Below, piece by piece: positions 7,706-17,869 of a DNA stretch of 64,000 bases; the first letter of the stretch is position 1; every line of letters starts with the position of its first letter. The DNA is from Rhodonellum psychrophilum GCM71 = DSM 17998. GTDB taxonomy: Bacteria > Bacteroidota > Bacteroidia > Cytophagales > Cyclobacteriaceae. The translations under genes were made by a program, and so were the position numbers. The notes beneath the pieces were generated by a model. It searched no databases and was not told the DNA's origin. It was given only the letters and a program-made list of their open reading frames with translations. The stretch covers positions 1 through 64,000 of the forward strand of contig NZ_KB906690.1 in the NCBI RefSeq assembly GCF_000381545.1. Direction: 5' to 3'.

Positions 7706-8710
7706 ATGATTACAACTGACATTTGTATTATCGGAGCCGGTCCTGTTGGATTATTTGCAGTATTTGAAGCTGGATTGTTGAAGATGCGTTGCCATCTGAT
7801 CGATGCCTTGCCCCAAGTAGGCGGACAACTTTCAGAAATTTATCCGCAAAAGCCCATTTACGATATCCCGGGATATCCTGAAGTTAAAGCACAGGAATTG
7901 GTGGACAATCTCATGAAACAGATCAAGCCATTCACTCCAACATTCAGTCTGGGAGAGCGGGTAGATCATCTTGCAAAACAATCTGATGGCTCCTATATCC
8001 TGACTACCAGTGACAAAAACCAGATTCATGCCCAGGTGATCGTAATTGCCGGAGGCTTGGGTTGCTTCGAACCACGCAAACCGGTTTTGGAAAACCTTGA
8101 GCGCTTTGAGGGCAAAGGAGTGACCTACATGGTGAAAAACCCCGAGACTTTCAGAGACAAGAAAGTTGTCTTGGCAGGTGGGGGCGATTCTGCTTTGGAT
8201 TGGGCCATCTTTCTTTCCAACGTAGCTGAAAAAGTTACCCTTGTACACAGAAACGAAACATTTAGAGGTGCACCTGATTCCGCGGCAAAGGTCTTTGACC
8301 TCGCCAACCGTGGTAAAATCGACTTGATTCTTTCTGCAAATTTGAAAGAACTCGGTGGAAATGGTCATTTGAACCAAATCACACTGGAAGGAAAAGGCAA
8401 AGAAGAGATTAAGATAGATACAGATTATTTGATTGCCCTGTTTGGGTTGAGCCCAAAGCTTGGACCAATTGGGGAATGGGGACTCAGTGTGGACAAAAAT
8501 GCCATCGAAGTGGATACCCGTGATTATTCTACGAATATCGAGCGGATATACGCCATCGGGGATATCAACACCTATCCAGGAAAACTTAAATTGATTCTTT
8601 GTGGATTTCACGAAGCAGCGATCATGATGCATTCGGCTTTCAAATTCGTATACCCAGATCAAAAATTGAGCTTCAAATACACAACTGTAAATGGCGTTAA
8701 TGCATTTTAA
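7706..8710 (+). CDS. ferredoxin--NADP+ reductase, thioredoxin-reductase-like
   Basis: A 334-residue flavoprotein of the TrxR-like ferredoxin-NADP+ reductase group (YumC type). It has an FAD-binding GAGPVG at 10-15, an NADP-binding GGGDSA at 158-163, and the closing FAD motif AIGDINTYPGK near residue 279. It has no CxxC redox pair, which separates it from thioredoxin reductase. It would pass electrons between NADPH and ferredoxin in the cytoplasm. A 2Fe-2S ferredoxin gene follows 15 bases downstream and is the obvious partner. The MarR gene upstream may control both. Confidence 0.9.
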   Translation: MITTDICIIGAGPVGLFAVFEAGLLKMRCHLIDALPQVGGQLSEIYPQKPIYDIPGYPEVKAQELVDNLMKQIKPFTPTFSLGERVDHLAKQSDGSYILTTSDKNQIHAQVIVIAGGLGCFEPRKPVLENLERFEGKGVTYMVKNPETFRDKKVVLAGGGDSALDWAIFLSNVAEKVTLVHRNETFRGAPDSAAKVFDLANRGKIDLILSANLKELGGNGHLNQITLEGKGKEEIKIDTDYLIALFGLSPKLGPIGEWGLSVDKNAIEVDTRDYSTNIERIYAIGDINTYPGKLKLILCGFHEAAIMMHSAFKFVYPDQKLSFKYTTVNGVNAF

Positions 8711-8713
8711 TAT

Positions 8714-8721
8714 TACATTTG
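8714..8721 (+). promoter_or_regulatory. -7-like box directly before the ferredoxin ATG
   Basis: TACATTTG lies only four bases before the ATG at 8726. If used, it would give a nearly leaderless ferredoxin mRNA. No TTG is present at -33, so co-transcription with the reductase is at least as likely. Confidence 0.3.
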
Positions 8722-8725
8722 TGGT

Positions 8726-9046
8726 ATGGTGAAATTTACTGTAGAAGACCACGATGGAAATCGTGAGACAATAGAAGCTCCAGATGACATGGGCTTGAGC
8801 CTGATGGAAATCTTGAAAGCCTCAGAATATCCAGTTTTGGCTACTTGTGGCGGAATGGCACTTTGTGCAACCTGTCATGTGGAGATAATGGAAGGACAGG
8901 CTGAACTTGGAGAAGCCTCCGATGTTGAATTGGACCAATTGGAAAATCTTCCTGAATACTTTCCTACGAGCAGGTTGGCTTGTCAAGTCAGGATCGGACC
9001 GATATTGGAAGGTGCTGTCATCAAATTAAGAGGAGAAGACAATTAA
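8726..9046 (+). CDS. 2Fe-2S ferredoxin, adrenodoxin/ISC type
   Basis: A 106-residue ferredoxin with the cluster ligands Cys41, Cys47, Cys50 and Cys86 (C-x5-C-x2-C and a distant C), the pattern of vertebrate adrenodoxin and bacterial ISC-type ferredoxins. The chain is acidic, as expected for docking to a reductase. It most likely takes electrons from the reductase encoded just upstream and serves Fe-S cluster assembly or an oxygenase. A strong terminator follows. Confidence 0.9.
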   Translation: MVKFTVEDHDGNRETIEAPDDMGLSLMEILKASEYPVLATCGGMALCATCHVEIMEGQAELGEASDVELDQLENLPEYFPTSRLACQVRIGPILEGAVIKLRGEDN

Positions 9047-9065
9047 ATTTATTCAATACAATTCT

Positions 9066-9128
9066 TCCCTGGACAAGGTAGATCTCGGTAAAAAATCTTA
9101 CTGATCGAAATTGTCCAGGGATTATTTT
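9066..9128. terminator. terminator between ferredoxin and antiporter genes
   Basis: An 11-bp inverted repeat (TCCCTGGACAA at 9066-9076, TTGTCCAGGGA at 9111-9121) with an inner partly paired loop, followed by a T-rich run on the plus strand. It separates two convergent genes. Confidence 0.75.
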
Positions 9129-9129
9129 T

Positions 9130-11295
9130 TTATTTTTTCCTGAAAAGTTTCGCTACGATTTTACCAAATTCGTCGATACGTTCCACACTATTGATCAACG
9201 GATTCAAAATTGAACTTCCTCCATAAGAGACTATCCCGCTATCCTCGCTTTCAAGCTGCATGGGATAAACCAATATATAATTGTTTTTATTGAAATACTT
9301 ATTCAAATATTTTGGCAACTTGTTCATGACGGGTGTAAAAGAAACCCCGTTCTTTCTACTCAAAATCATGACCAAAGCATTGTTTTCCTTAAGATCCCTG
9401 GAGATGATGAGAATCTCCTCCCAATCTGAAAACTCAATAAAAGCAGCTTCAATGGTGAATTTTTTATTGATTTGCTGAATATAATCAAGGGTCTCGGCAG
9501 ACCCATAAAAAACCAGTTTTGCACCTGTATTTCTTCCGATATTCCACATCCGCAAGAGCCAGAAAGGGAAGCCCATTTCCCGTTCGCCATTTTCAGGAAT
9601 GACAACCAAGTATCTCTCAATGGTATTAATGGGTTGAAGATTCTTGTAAATAAGGGTCGTTACATTGCATTTTCGAAGAATCCCTTCAGTAAGATTGCCA
9701 AGGTAAGAATCAGAAATCCCACCCTGCTTGTGAAGACCAAGTATGATGTCTGTCGCTTTGTTTTCCTTCACTACGTTGGTTATTCCATTGACAATGTCGG
9801 AATCATACCGTATGAGTTCTGTAAGAATATTGTCCGTAGCCGCAGCACTAACGCTGGCTTTTTGAAGGAGTTTCTTGGCAAACTTCTCCTTGCTTTCATC
9901 CTTGGAATCAGAAGGGACAATATTTAAGGCGATTAGGGAATTCTTGGTAGACTTGCTTTTGATGGTCACCCCCAGTTGGATCAATTCCTCAATATTCTCG
10001 GGATAACTGAGTGGAATAAGAATTTTATCCTGAGGATCGACATTTTCATCCTGCTCACCGGCAGCACTTTCTTCCTCCAATGCCAATTTGGCAGCCCCTT
10101 TTTGAGCCACAAAGGACGCATGCGTGCAAGTTACCAAAATCATCAATATAGTACCGTTAAGGACACTTTCCCCAAGCAAACGGATAGGTTCTCCTGTTTC
10201 TGTTTCCCCGACAATAATATTGTACCCCACCAAGACTGCCGCCAAGGTAGCTGCAGCTTGTGCATTGCTCAATCCAAAAATCACATCTCGCTGGGCTGAA
10301 GAAAATTTAAAGGTCTTTTGCGTAAAATATGCAGCAAGGAATTTCGACACTGTGGCGATGATCGTCATGGTGACGGCTACATAGATGGTATTGAGGTCGT
10401 TGAAAAAGACCCTATAGTCAATCAGCATGCCCACCCCAATCAGGAAAAAAGGGATAAACAAGGCATTCCCGACAAACTCAATCCGATTCATCAGCGGGGA
10501 AGTATGTGGAATCAATCTGTTCAATGCCAATCCTGCAAGGAAAGCGCCGATGATCGCTTCGATCCCTGCAGCTTCGGCCAAAAAGGCACCCAAAAACACC
10601 AATCCCAAAACAAAAACATATTGGGAAACATTGTCATCCACCCTTTTGAAAAACCATCTTCCCAACAATGGAAAAATAAAAATCACTATTGAGGCGAACA
10701 CGATCACCGAGATCACCAACCTGATCCAAAAATCATTTGTCAATTCACCCTTTGACATCCCCGCTATTACGGCCAATACCAAAAGGGCAAGTGTGTCTGT
10801 GATCATCGTCCCACCCACAGTGATATTTACAGCCTTATTTTTGGCTACTCCCATTTTACTGATGATTGGATAGGCGATAAGGGTATGGGAGGCAAACATA
10901 CTTGCCAGCAAAACGGAGGTGATCAAACTGAAATCCAAGATATAAATCCCCGCAAGAATCCCAAGCGTCATGGGTATCAAGAAGGTATACAATCCAAAAA
11001 CAATGCTTTTCCTGCTATTCTTTTTAAAATCCGCAAGATCAATTTCCAGACCAGCCAAGAACATGATGTACAAGAGCCCTACTGTTCCAAACAAGATAAC
11101 ACTACTGTCCCGCTCCAATAAATTAAATCCATTTGGACCAATAATAGCGCCAGCGATAATCAATCCGATCAGCTGAGGGATTTTAACTTTATTCAATAAA
11201 ATGGGAGCAAAAAGAATAATGAACAGGATGCTCGTAAAAATCAGAACAGGATTACCCCAAGGCAAGGAGAAATTTAAATCGGCACCTAATATCAT
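9130..11295 (-). CDS. cation:proton antiporter (CPA2) with C-terminal USP-like domain
   Basis: A 721-residue membrane protein. Residues 15 to about 400 contain some 11-12 hydrophobic segments of the Na+/H+ exchanger (CPA2, KefB-like) type, for example IPQLIGLIIAGAIIGPNG and FVLGLVFLGAFLAEAAGIEAIIGAFLAGL; the acidic residues in the latter match the ion-binding helix. Residues from about 430 to the end form a soluble region resembling universal stress protein domains (LIPLSYPENIEELIQLGVTI, DIILGLHKQGG), seen in many Bacteroidota antiporters and thought to be regulatory. It would exchange Na+ or K+ for protons at the inner membrane; the ion is not clear. The next upstream gene also encodes a membrane protein. 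Confidence 0.88.
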   Translation of the reverse strand: MILGADLNFSLPWGNPVLIFTSILFIILFAPILLNKVKIPQLIGLIIAGAIIGPNGFNLLERDSSVILFGTVGLLYIMFLAGLEIDLADFKKNSRKSIVFGLYTFLIPMTLGILAGIYILDFSLITSVLLASMFASHTLIAYPIISKMGVAKNKAVNITVGGTMITDTLALLVLAVIAGMSKGELTNDFWIRLVISVIVFASIVIFIFPLLGRWFFKRVDDNVSQYVFVLGLVFLGAFLAEAAGIEAIIGAFLAGLALNRLIPHTSPLMNRIEFVGNALFIPFFLIGVGMLIDYRVFFNDLNTIYVAVTMTIIATVSKFLAAYFTQKTFKFSSAQRDVIFGLSNAQAAATLAAVLVGYNIIVGETETGEPIRLLGESVLNGTILMILVTCTHASFVAQKGAAKLALEEESAAGEQDENVDPQDKILIPLSYPENIEELIQLGVTIKSKSTKNSLIALNIVPSDSKDESKEKFAKKLLQKASVSAAATDNILTELIRYDSDIVNGITNVVKENKATDIILGLHKQGGISDSYLGNLTEGILRKCNVTTLIYKNLQPINTIERYLVVIPENGEREMGFPFWLLRMWNIGRNTGAKLVFYGSAETLDYIQQINKKFTIEAAFIEFSDWEEILIISRDLKENNALVMILSRKNGVSFTPVMNKLPKYLNKYFNKNNYILVYPMQLESEDSGIVSYGGSSILNPLINSVERIDEFGKIVAKLFRKK

Positions 11296-11427
11296 ATTGG
11301 TTTTATAAAGGTTTTACGGATTTACCGATTTTAATTTTAGTCAAGGATAATAGAATCAAATTGGGTAAATATAATTGATTCTCCTTGTACATTCACAAAG
11401 AAAAAATTCAGGTCCGAAATAAGGCTT

Positions 11428-13317
11428 TTATAATTTTAGCCCTACCGAAAGTTCAAGTCCCACATCTTCTCCGAGGAGTTGGTTGATTTGCATTTTTATT
11501 TTTTGAAGTTCGTCTTGGTCCAAGGGTTTTTCGGACACCAAAGTTAGGGAAAGTCTTAATGGATTTAACTGGATAATTCTAATATCCCTCAAGACCCCTT
11601 GCGTAAGTTCCTTCCCACTTAAATTTTGGATGATCCTATTTTCTTTTACCATTTTGGAAAAACCAAAAGCCAAGGGAGCACTGATCATGGCCACAAACAT
11701 CAAAGAAATAAACAATCCTTTTCGCGCCAACCTGAATGGACTGAATCCCAAAAACAGGAAGGTAACCGCTCCGGCAAGTACCATTCCGGCCAAGTTGGTC
11801 CCCAAAAGCAAAAGTGCTCCCCAGAATACCGACCATTCTCCCCAACCCAAACCTATTCCTGAAACTGCAAGGGGCGGGACCAAAGCCACAGCGATTGCCA
11901 CACCTGCCAGCGTTTTGGCTATTTCTTTTTTGGCATGTGCATAAGCTCCTGCGATCCCAGATCCAGCAGCCACTCCCAAATCCAATAGATTTGGCCGTAT
12001 TCTGGCCACAATCTCGGAGTTCATGCTGTTTAAAGGCGTCAGCCAGGTGATCAAAACCGCAAACACATATCCAATCAGCATCCCAAAACCAATTGCTTTT
12101 AAGCTGTCTTTAATCAATTGCTCATCTTGCCTTAAAACCCCCATGGACAAGGAAACAATAGGAGACATCAATGGCGCCAAAATCATGGCACCGATGATGA
12201 CAGGGGAGGAATTCCCGAAAAGCCCAAATGTGGCAATCAGCGTAGAGAGCGCCATCAACACCAGAAAACTTGATGTGGTCTTTGAATTTTCTCGGAGAAT
12301 GGAAAAAAGCCATTTAAACTCCTCGGTCGTTGCATGATTGGTCAAAGGCAGGTATCTCCCCAAAAGCCCCTCTCTCAATTCTCCTTGAGGCAAACTTTTT
12401 GTCTTGAAAACTTTGGCACTATTGACCAATTCATCCGTTTTCAAATGAATACCAGGCACGATGGACAAAACCTTTGGTACGACCATCAACTCAATCTCTT
12501 TAGCCGACATCAAGGTATCATCCAAAGAAAAATTTATCGGTTCTGGACTGGAAATAAGCATCCTGTCCGTTTTGATCAAAGAGGCAAAAGGCGGCATGCT
12601 CTCACTCTTTGAAATTTGGAAAAGGCCGATCACAGAAAACTGAATCATTTCCCCGACACTTCTCGGGGACAAGACCAAATTGTGCATCAAGCCATCATTC
12701 ACGAAAGAATCTTCCAAAATCCTCCTGGACAGCAAAGTGCTTTTCCCATGTTGGACGGTGAGAATACCCAGCGCTGCGGTTTCCAATGGCTTTCCCCTCA
12801 ATTCTCCCTTTTCATTGGACCAATCCAAAAAATACCGATGCAAACGCACTCTTTTAAACATCTTGAAAAAATTCCCGATTTTTTCAAAGAAACGTTTGAA
12901 GGTATTTTCGGTAAGCGATCCATACATGAGACTCAATGTATTCCCGATAACCAAAGTATTGAAAACAGGGATTCCATTGGCATATAAAACATCCACATCC
13001 AAGACCTCCTCGGTTTTCAAAATGTTGTCCACTGCTTCCTCCAATTTTTCGGAAATCCCAAATCCCTGTCGGGCATGCTTCATTTTTGGATGGGGTAAAA
13101 ACCCGATCTTATAATGGCTTTCGGTTACAAATGGCAGGAATTCCTTGAGTTGGTCATCCGATAGATAACATACCAAAAAATCCTCTTCACTGAAGCCAAA
13201 TGATTTGAAATTTTTATAAGCAATGCCTGATTTCAGTTGACTGCCGAATAAAGGGATTACTCCCTCCCGGACTTCATTTTCCAATTGATCATCATAGATC
13301 AAAATTATCCTTTTCAT
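11428..13317 (-). CDS. DUF389/TIGR00341 membrane protein with DAG-kinase-like N-terminus
   Basis: A 629-residue protein with two parts. The first 320 residues are soluble and look like a lipid-kinase-type (DAGK catalytic-like) domain, judging from the layout around GIPVFNTLVIGNTLSL and MLISSPEPINFSL; this is a tentative match. From about 345 to 565 lies the DUF389 membrane domain with six or so helices and the motif SSPVIIGAMILAPLMSPIVSLSMG. The tail (565-629) is a small soluble domain. The function of DUF389 is not established, and in Bacteroidota the fusion to a kinase-like part is common. The gene lies between mutB and the antiporter with its own 106-base upstream gap. Confidence 0.75.
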   Translation of the reverse strand: MKRIILIYDDQLENEVREGVIPLFGSQLKSGIAYKNFKSFGFSEEDFLVCYLSDDQLKEFLPFVTESHYKIGFLPHPKMKHARQGFGISEKLEEAVDNILKTEEVLDVDVLYANGIPVFNTLVIGNTLSLMYGSLTENTFKRFFEKIGNFFKMFKRVRLHRYFLDWSNEKGELRGKPLETAALGILTVQHGKSTLLSRRILEDSFVNDGLMHNLVLSPRSVGEMIQFSVIGLFQISKSESMPPFASLIKTDRMLISSPEPINFSLDDTLMSAKEIELMVVPKVLSIVPGIHLKTDELVNSAKVFKTKSLPQGELREGLLGRYLPLTNHATTEEFKWLFSILRENSKTTSSFLVLMALSTLIATFGLFGNSSPVIIGAMILAPLMSPIVSLSMGVLRQDEQLIKDSLKAIGFGMLIGYVFAVLITWLTPLNSMNSEIVARIRPNLLDLGVAAGSGIAGAYAHAKKEIAKTLAGVAIAVALVPPLAVSGIGLGWGEWSVFWGALLLLGTNLAGMVLAGAVTFLFLGFSPFRLARKGLFISLMFVAMISAPLAFGFSKMVKENRIIQNLSGKELTQGVLRDIRIIQLNPLRLSLTLVSEKPLDQDELQKIKMQINQLLGEDVGLELSVGLKL

Positions 13318-13423
13318 AAAAAACAGGTATTAAGGGAAAAATCAAGGTTTTCCAATTGGGTAAAGGTTTTTTAAAATTGCCTGACATCATTGAAATGATA
13401 GGGAATATTATCTTACGCAAGCT

Positions 13424-15550
13424 TTATTCCGCCATAAGTTTATTCAATATCTCGATCGCTGCTTTGGTGAGGACAGTTCCCGGGCCAAAAATAGCTGCAA
13501 CTCCTGCCTCATGAAGAAATGCATAATCCTTGGGAGGGATCACTCCTCCGGCAATCACCATGATGTCCTCCCTGCCCAGTTTTTTCAATTCCGAAATCAA
13601 TTGGGGGATCAAGGTTTTGTGGCCTGCTGCCAATGAAGAAGCTCCTACCATGTGAACATCATTTTCCACTGCCTGTACCGCTACCTCTTCTGGTGTCTGA
13701 AACAATGGCCCGATATCCACATCAAACCCCATGTCCGCAAATCCTGTGGCAATCACTTTTGCCCCACGGTCGTGTCCATCCTGTCCCATTTTGGCAACCA
13801 TGATCCTTGGTCTTCTCCCCTCCAAGCTCGCAAATTTATCAGCCAACTCCTGGGCTTCCTTAAAACTTTTATCCTCTTTGGCTTCACTTGAATAAACTCC
13901 TGAAATAGATTTTATCGTAGCTTTGTGCCTTCCAAATGCATCTTCCATGGCGTCTGAGATTTCTCCTAAAGTAGCTCTTTTTCTGGCAGCGTGCACTGCC
14001 GCAGAAAGCAAGTTGCCCTCTCCGGATTTTGCGGCAAGCCTGATGGCATCCAATGCCAAGGTGACTGCTTCCGCATTCCTTTCTTTTTTCAATTCCTGAA
14101 GTCTTTCAATCTGGGAACTCCTCACGGAATCGTTGTCCACCTCCAAGATTTCAAATTCTGATGAATGCTCAGTTTGGTATCGGTTTACTCCTACGATGAC
14201 ATCCTTGCCACTGTCGATTCTTGCCTGCTTTCTCGCTGCCGCTTCTTCAATTCTCATCTTTGGAATCCCTGCTTCTATAGCTTTGGCCATTCCTCCCAAT
14301 TCCTCCACTTCCTGGATTAATCCCCATGCTTTATCAACCAACTGGTCAGTCAGATATTCCAAATAATAAGAGCCGCCCCATGGATCCACCACTTTGCAGA
14401 TGCCGGTTTCTTCCTGAAGGAATAGCTGCGTATTCCTGGCAATCCGTGCCGAAAAATCCGTCGGCAGTGCAATGGCTTCATCGAAGGAATTGGTATGCAG
14501 GGACTGTGTATGCCCCAATGCAGCTGCCAAGGCCTCTACTGTGGTCCTAGCCACATTATTGAATGCATCCTGCTCTGTCAATGACCATCCCGAAGTTTGA
14601 CAATGGGTCCTGAGCATAGAGGATTTTGGATCTTTGGGATTGAATTGCTTGACGATTTTTGCCCAGAGCAATCTTCCCGCACGCAATTTTGCAATCTCCA
14701 TGAAATGATTCATGCCGATGGCCCAAAAGAAAGACAGTCTCGGCGCAAAGTCATCGATATCCAAACCAGTGGAAATTCCCGTTCTCAAATATTCCAAGCC
14801 ATCCGCCAGCGTATAGGCCAATTCCAGGTCTGCCGTAGCGCCAGCCTCCTGCATGTGGTAGCCAGAAATGGAGATGGAGTTGAATTTGGGCATGTACTTC
14901 GACGTATATTCGAAAATATCGGCAATGATTTTCATGGAGGCCAACGGCGGATAGATGTAGGTATTCCTTACCATAAATTCCTTCAAAATATCATTCTGTA
15001 TCGTCCCCGTCAGTTGCTGGGGCTTCACGCCCTGCTCTTCTGCCGCTACGATATAAAAGGCCAATATTGGAATGACTGCCCCATTCATGGTCATGGAAAC
15101 CGACATTTGATCCAAGGGAATCTGGTCAAACAAAATTTTCATATCCAGAACCGAATCAATGGCCACACCCGCTTTCCCCACATCTCCCACTACTCTTGGA
15201 TGGTCAGAATCATATCCCCTGTGCGTGGCAAGATCGAAAGCAACAGAAAGTCCTTTTTGGCCTGCCTCCAAATTTCTTCTATAAAAGGCATTGGAAGCTT
15301 CAGCTGTCGAAAAGCCTGCATATTGGCGAATCGTCCAAGGTCTCAGGATATACATGGTCCCATAGGGGCCTCGAAGAAAAGGGCTTATTCCAGCTCCAAA
15401 TCTCAAATGCTCCATTCCCTTAAGGTCTTTTTCCTCAAATGCGGCGGGAACGCTGATCTTTTCTGGGGTCTGCCAATCGATGTCCTTCCATTCATCCGAC
15501 TGAAAATCTCGAGTTGAAAAAGGTGACATTTTGCTGATATCCGGTCTCAT
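13424..15550 (-). CDS. mutB: methylmalonyl-CoA mutase large subunit
   Basis: A 708-residue B12-dependent mutase that converts (R)-methylmalonyl-CoA and succinyl-CoA. The N-terminal barrel carries RGPYGTMY and [15 protein letters not shown], which bind CoA and hold the radical. The C-terminal B12-binding domain contains DGHDRG with the cobalt-ligand His593 and GGVIPP. Its start overlaps the stop of mutA by four bases (ATGA), so the two subunits are translationally coupled. MeaB, the protecting GTPase, is encoded at 20.4-21.4 kb on the same strand. The pathway links propionate, branched amino acids and the TCA cycle. Confidence 0.95.
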   Translation of the reverse strand: MRPDISKMSPFSTRDFQSDEWKDIDWQTPEKISVPAAFEEKDLKGMEHLRFGAGISPFLRGPYGTMYILRPWTIRQYAGFSTAEASNAFYRRNLEAGQKGLSVAFDLATHRGYDSDHPRVVGDVGKAGVAIDSVLDMKILFDQIPLDQMSVSMTMNGAVIPILAFYIVAAEEQGVKPQQLTGTIQNDILKEFMVRNTYIYPPLASMKIIADIFEYTSKYMPKFNSISISGYHMQEAGATADLELAYTLADGLEYLRTGISTGLDIDDFAPRLSFFWAIGMNHFMEIAKLRAGRLLWAKIVKQFNPKDPKSSMLRTHCQTSGWSLTEQDAFNNVARTTVEALAAALGHTQSLHTNSFDEAIALPTDFSARIARNTQLFLQEETGICKVVDPWGGSYYLEYLTDQLVDKAWGLIQEVEELGGMAKAIEAGIPKMRIEEAAARKQARIDSGKDVIVGVNRYQTEHSSEFEILEVDNDSVRSSQIERLQELKKERNAEAVTLALDAIRLAAKSGEGNLLSAAVHAARKRATLGEISDAMEDAFGRHKATIKSISGVYSSEAKEDKSFKEAQELADKFASLEGRRPRIMVAKMGQDGHDRGAKVIATGFADMGFDVDIGPLFQTPEEVAVQAVENDVHMVGASSLAAGHKTLIPQLISELKKLGREDIMVIAGGVIPPKDYAFLHEAGVAAIFGPGTVLTKAAIEILNKLMAE

Positions 15551-16971
15551 CCTTGATTTTGGTTTTTGTTTTCTGCCAAAAGACTCTGTCTGGTGGACTT
15601 CAATTGATTTTCATCTTCGGGCATCCTATTTATCCCCGGCACAGCATCAGAATCCTCCCGATTGACATATTTGTTCACCCCGATTTTGGTTTCTTCCTTC
15701 GTCACCAGTGCCAGCATTCTTTCACTCCGCATTGCTTTGATTTCTTTCTGAAGGGTTAAATTTTGGTATGCCATCCACCAACCCCCTTTTTGTTCCAAAA
15801 GCTCAATTTTATCTTTTGCTTTATAAAACAGGGAAGACATCAGGGAAGCCAAATAATAACTGCCCGAAACAGGGTCCAAAACCTTGTCCAGGTAACTTTC
15901 CTCCTTGAGAATGGAAGAAACGTTCCTGGCCATTCTTTTGGAAAACTCATTAGGTGCACCCAAAGCCACATCATGTGCGAGGACATGCAGGGCATTGCTT
16001 CCGCCCAAAATCGCAGCCATTGCTTCGGTGGTGTTTCGCAAAATGTTGGATTGGACATCCTGTGTTGTTTTCGTCCAGAAACTGGTGTTGGCGAAAATGA
16101 AGATGGATTCAGGTGCAAGATTCACCTGATACAATGCAGCCAATTGGTGGATCAGGACCCTCAGCGTCCTCACTTTGGCGATTTCCATAAAATAGTCCGA
16201 TCCCACGGAACATTCCACCAACAGTTTTTGGAAAATCTCCTGAGGATTTCTTCCTCTTTCCGTCAGGCCATCCATCAACTCGATAAAAGCTGAAATACAA
16301 AAAGCCATTTCTTGAACGGCTGATCCGCCAGCATCGTGGTAGATGGCCGAATTCAATGAAAACACTTTGAATCTTGTGAAAGGAAGACCAAGTTCCAATA
16401 GGTTCTCAACAATATCCAGTATGCTTTCCTTATCATTTGATGCATTCAAGGCCTGTGCAAAGCCATCCCAAAGCAATCCTCCATGGATTTCCTTCTTTTC
16501 AAACCCATTGTCATTCGCCCAATCAAAAAATGCCGATAAGGCTTGATCGGGATTGTTTTTGGGACACAAAAAAACCTGTATGTATTGTGGCAGCACATTT
16601 TGCAGAAGAACGTCCATGTTCTCGTTTCCTTCCAAAACCAGCAGGAGGCCATCTGCTCCATGTTGTAAGACTTCCAATATCTCGATATTTGCGGATTTTT
16701 CATCCACTACATCTATTCGAACCACATTGGACCAAACTCTGGGTGAAATACCTGGAATTTCCGGTTTGGGATTCACTTGATTTTGATACTTCTTGGTCCA
16801 TTCATGGGATTTAAAATCTTCTGGCGTATAAAAAGGATCCAAAGAAAAGCCTTCCCTGGTTTTGGTCACAAGTGTTTTCTCGAAGTCTTTTCCTTTCAAT
16901 TCCTGAATTGCCTGATTGATCCAATCCTGCTTGGTTGTGACAGGGAAATCACTGAATAATTTGTCTTTCAT
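15547..16971 (-). CDS. mutA: methylmalonyl-CoA mutase small subunit
   Basis: A 474-residue partner of MutB that shares its barrel fold but has no intact B12-binding domain. Recognisable parts are [26 protein letters not shown] at the start and DPVSGSYYL and [15 protein letters not shown] further on, parallel to the large subunit. In such heterodimers the small chain is non-catalytic and stabilises the complex. The ATG at 16971 (MKDKLF) is the likely start; a longer open frame to 17088 would cross the promoter region. It is the first gene of the mutAB operon and is divergent from the nucleotidase pair. Confidence 0.92.
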   Translation of the reverse strand: MKDKLFSDFPVTTKQDWINQAIQELKGKDFEKTLVTKTREGFSLDPFYTPEDFKSHEWTKKYQNQVNPKPEIPGISPRVWSNVVRIDVVDEKSANIEILEVLQHGADGLLLVLEGNENMDVLLQNVLPQYIQVFLCPKNNPDQALSAFFDWANDNGFEKKEIHGGLLWDGFAQALNASNDKESILDIVENLLELGLPFTRFKVFSLNSAIYHDAGGSAVQEMAFCISAFIELMDGLTERGRNPQEIFQKLLVECSVGSDYFMEIAKVRTLRVLIHQLAALYQVNLAPESIFIFANTSFWTKTTQDVQSNILRNTTEAMAAILGGSNALHVLAHDVALGAPNEFSKRMARNVSSILKEESYLDKVLDPVSGSYYLASLMSSLFYKAKDKIELLEQKGGWWMAYQNLTLQKEIKAMRSERMLALVTKEETKIGVNKYVNREDSDAVPGINRMPEDENQLKSTRQSLLAENKNQNQG

Positions 16972-17028
16972 TTTCGGGTTTATATTTGGGTTGAAAAATA
17001 TCCAAACACCATTGATGTAGAATTTTCC

Positions 17029-17057
17029 TTGATTTAAAAGATGATGGCTTATATTTG
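17029..17057 (+). promoter_or_regulatory. promoter of the 5'-nucleotidase pair
   Basis: TTG (17029-17031), an 18-base spacer and TATATTTG (17050-17057). Transcription would start near 17062, 55 bases before the first gene. Confidence 0.65.
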
Positions 17058-17072
17058 CAAAGTCAAAAATAA

Positions 17073-17092
17073 GGTTTTGAACATTCAAAACC
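17073..17092. promoter_or_regulatory. 20-bp palindrome between mutA and the nucleotidase gene
   Basis: GGTTTTGAA and TTCAAAACC with two central bases make a perfect inverted repeat. It lies about ten bases after the expected start of the plus-strand transcript and just upstream of a minus-strand -7-like box (TATTTTTG, 17071-17064) facing mutA. It is a candidate shared operator. Confidence 0.45.
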
Positions 17093-17116
17093 GATTATTT
17101 CAAAGCATATTAAGAC

Positions 17117-17869
17117 ATGAGAATCCATCCTCTTTTCCTTCAATTATTTTTGATATTGGCTGTTGTCAGCCTATCCCAATGCAGCCCAAAGCTAACCAAA
17201 AACCATCAATCAGACTTTTTCGCAATCAGTGCCGCTGTAGAAAACCATCCCCAATTTGACAAAATCATCCTCCCCTACAAGGAAAGGCTTGACCTTGAAA
17301 TGAATACCGTGATTGGTCAAACCGTAAAAGAACTCAACAAAGCGGGCAAAGGCGAAACGACGTTGGGAAACTTTGTGGCGGATATCCAGAAAGAATACGC
17401 GGAGGAAACATTTGGCTACCCGGTGGACATGTCGATCATCAACAACGGCGGGATGAGAAACATCCTCCCGGAAGGAAATATCACACTTCGAAATGTCTTT
17501 GAGCTTTCTCCGTTTGACAACTACTTATACATCCTGGAGCTCAAAGCAGATGATGTCAAAAAGCTGGCAAAATTCGCTGCAGAAAAAAAGATTTTAGGCA
17601 TCAACGGGATGACAATAGCTACGGAAAACGATCTCCTCACCGAATTCACCGTGCAGGGGAAACCTGTGGAAGAGGGAAGAAACTACTTGCTGGCCATCAA
17701 TGATTACCTTGCCAACGGCGGGGACCAGATGGAATTTTTGATTGATTTGCCAAGAAAAGAAACTTCCGCGATCTTACTGCGGGATTTTATTCTGGAAAAA
17801 ATAAAAGAAAAAACGGCAAAGGGAATCAAGCTCGATGCTGAAATCGAAGGCAGGCAAAAATTCAAATAA
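17117..17869 (+). CDS. 5'-nucleotidase C-terminal domain lipoprotein
   Basis: A 250-residue lipoprotein: the signal peptide ends in SLSQC (Cys22). The mature part is the substrate-binding C-terminal domain of 5'-nucleotidases, with NNGGMR, ALR-type NVFELSPFDNYLYILEL and NDYLANGGDQ, all conserved in that domain. The catalytic metallophosphatase domain is missing here but is encoded by the next gene, whose ATG follows this stop codon directly. The two proteins therefore look like one enzyme split in two, with the binding part anchored to a membrane. It would help release phosphate from nucleotides outside the cytoplasm. Confidence 0.88.
   Translation: MRIHPLFLQLFLILAVVSLSQCSPKLTKNHQSDFFAISAAVENHPQFDKIILPYKERLDLEMNTVIGQTVKELNKAGKGETTLGNFVADIQKEYAEETFGYPVDMSIINNGGMRNILPEGNITLRNVFELSPFDNYLYILELKADDVKKLAKFAAEKKILGINGMTIATENDLLTEFTVQGKPVEEGRNYLLAINDYLANGGDQMEFLIDLPRKETSAILLRDFILEKIKEKTAKGIKLDAEIEGRQKFK

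Noticed and set aside
9130-13317. Antiporter and DUF389 protein as one transport operon with mutAB
   Set aside because: Gaps of 106 and 132 bases and unrelated functions give no support for a shared transcript, though none is excluded.
15547-17088. Longer mutA with 39 extra N-terminal residues
   Set aside because: The extension is hydrophobic and unlike the family and would overlap the divergent promoter region; the ATG at 16971 fits better.
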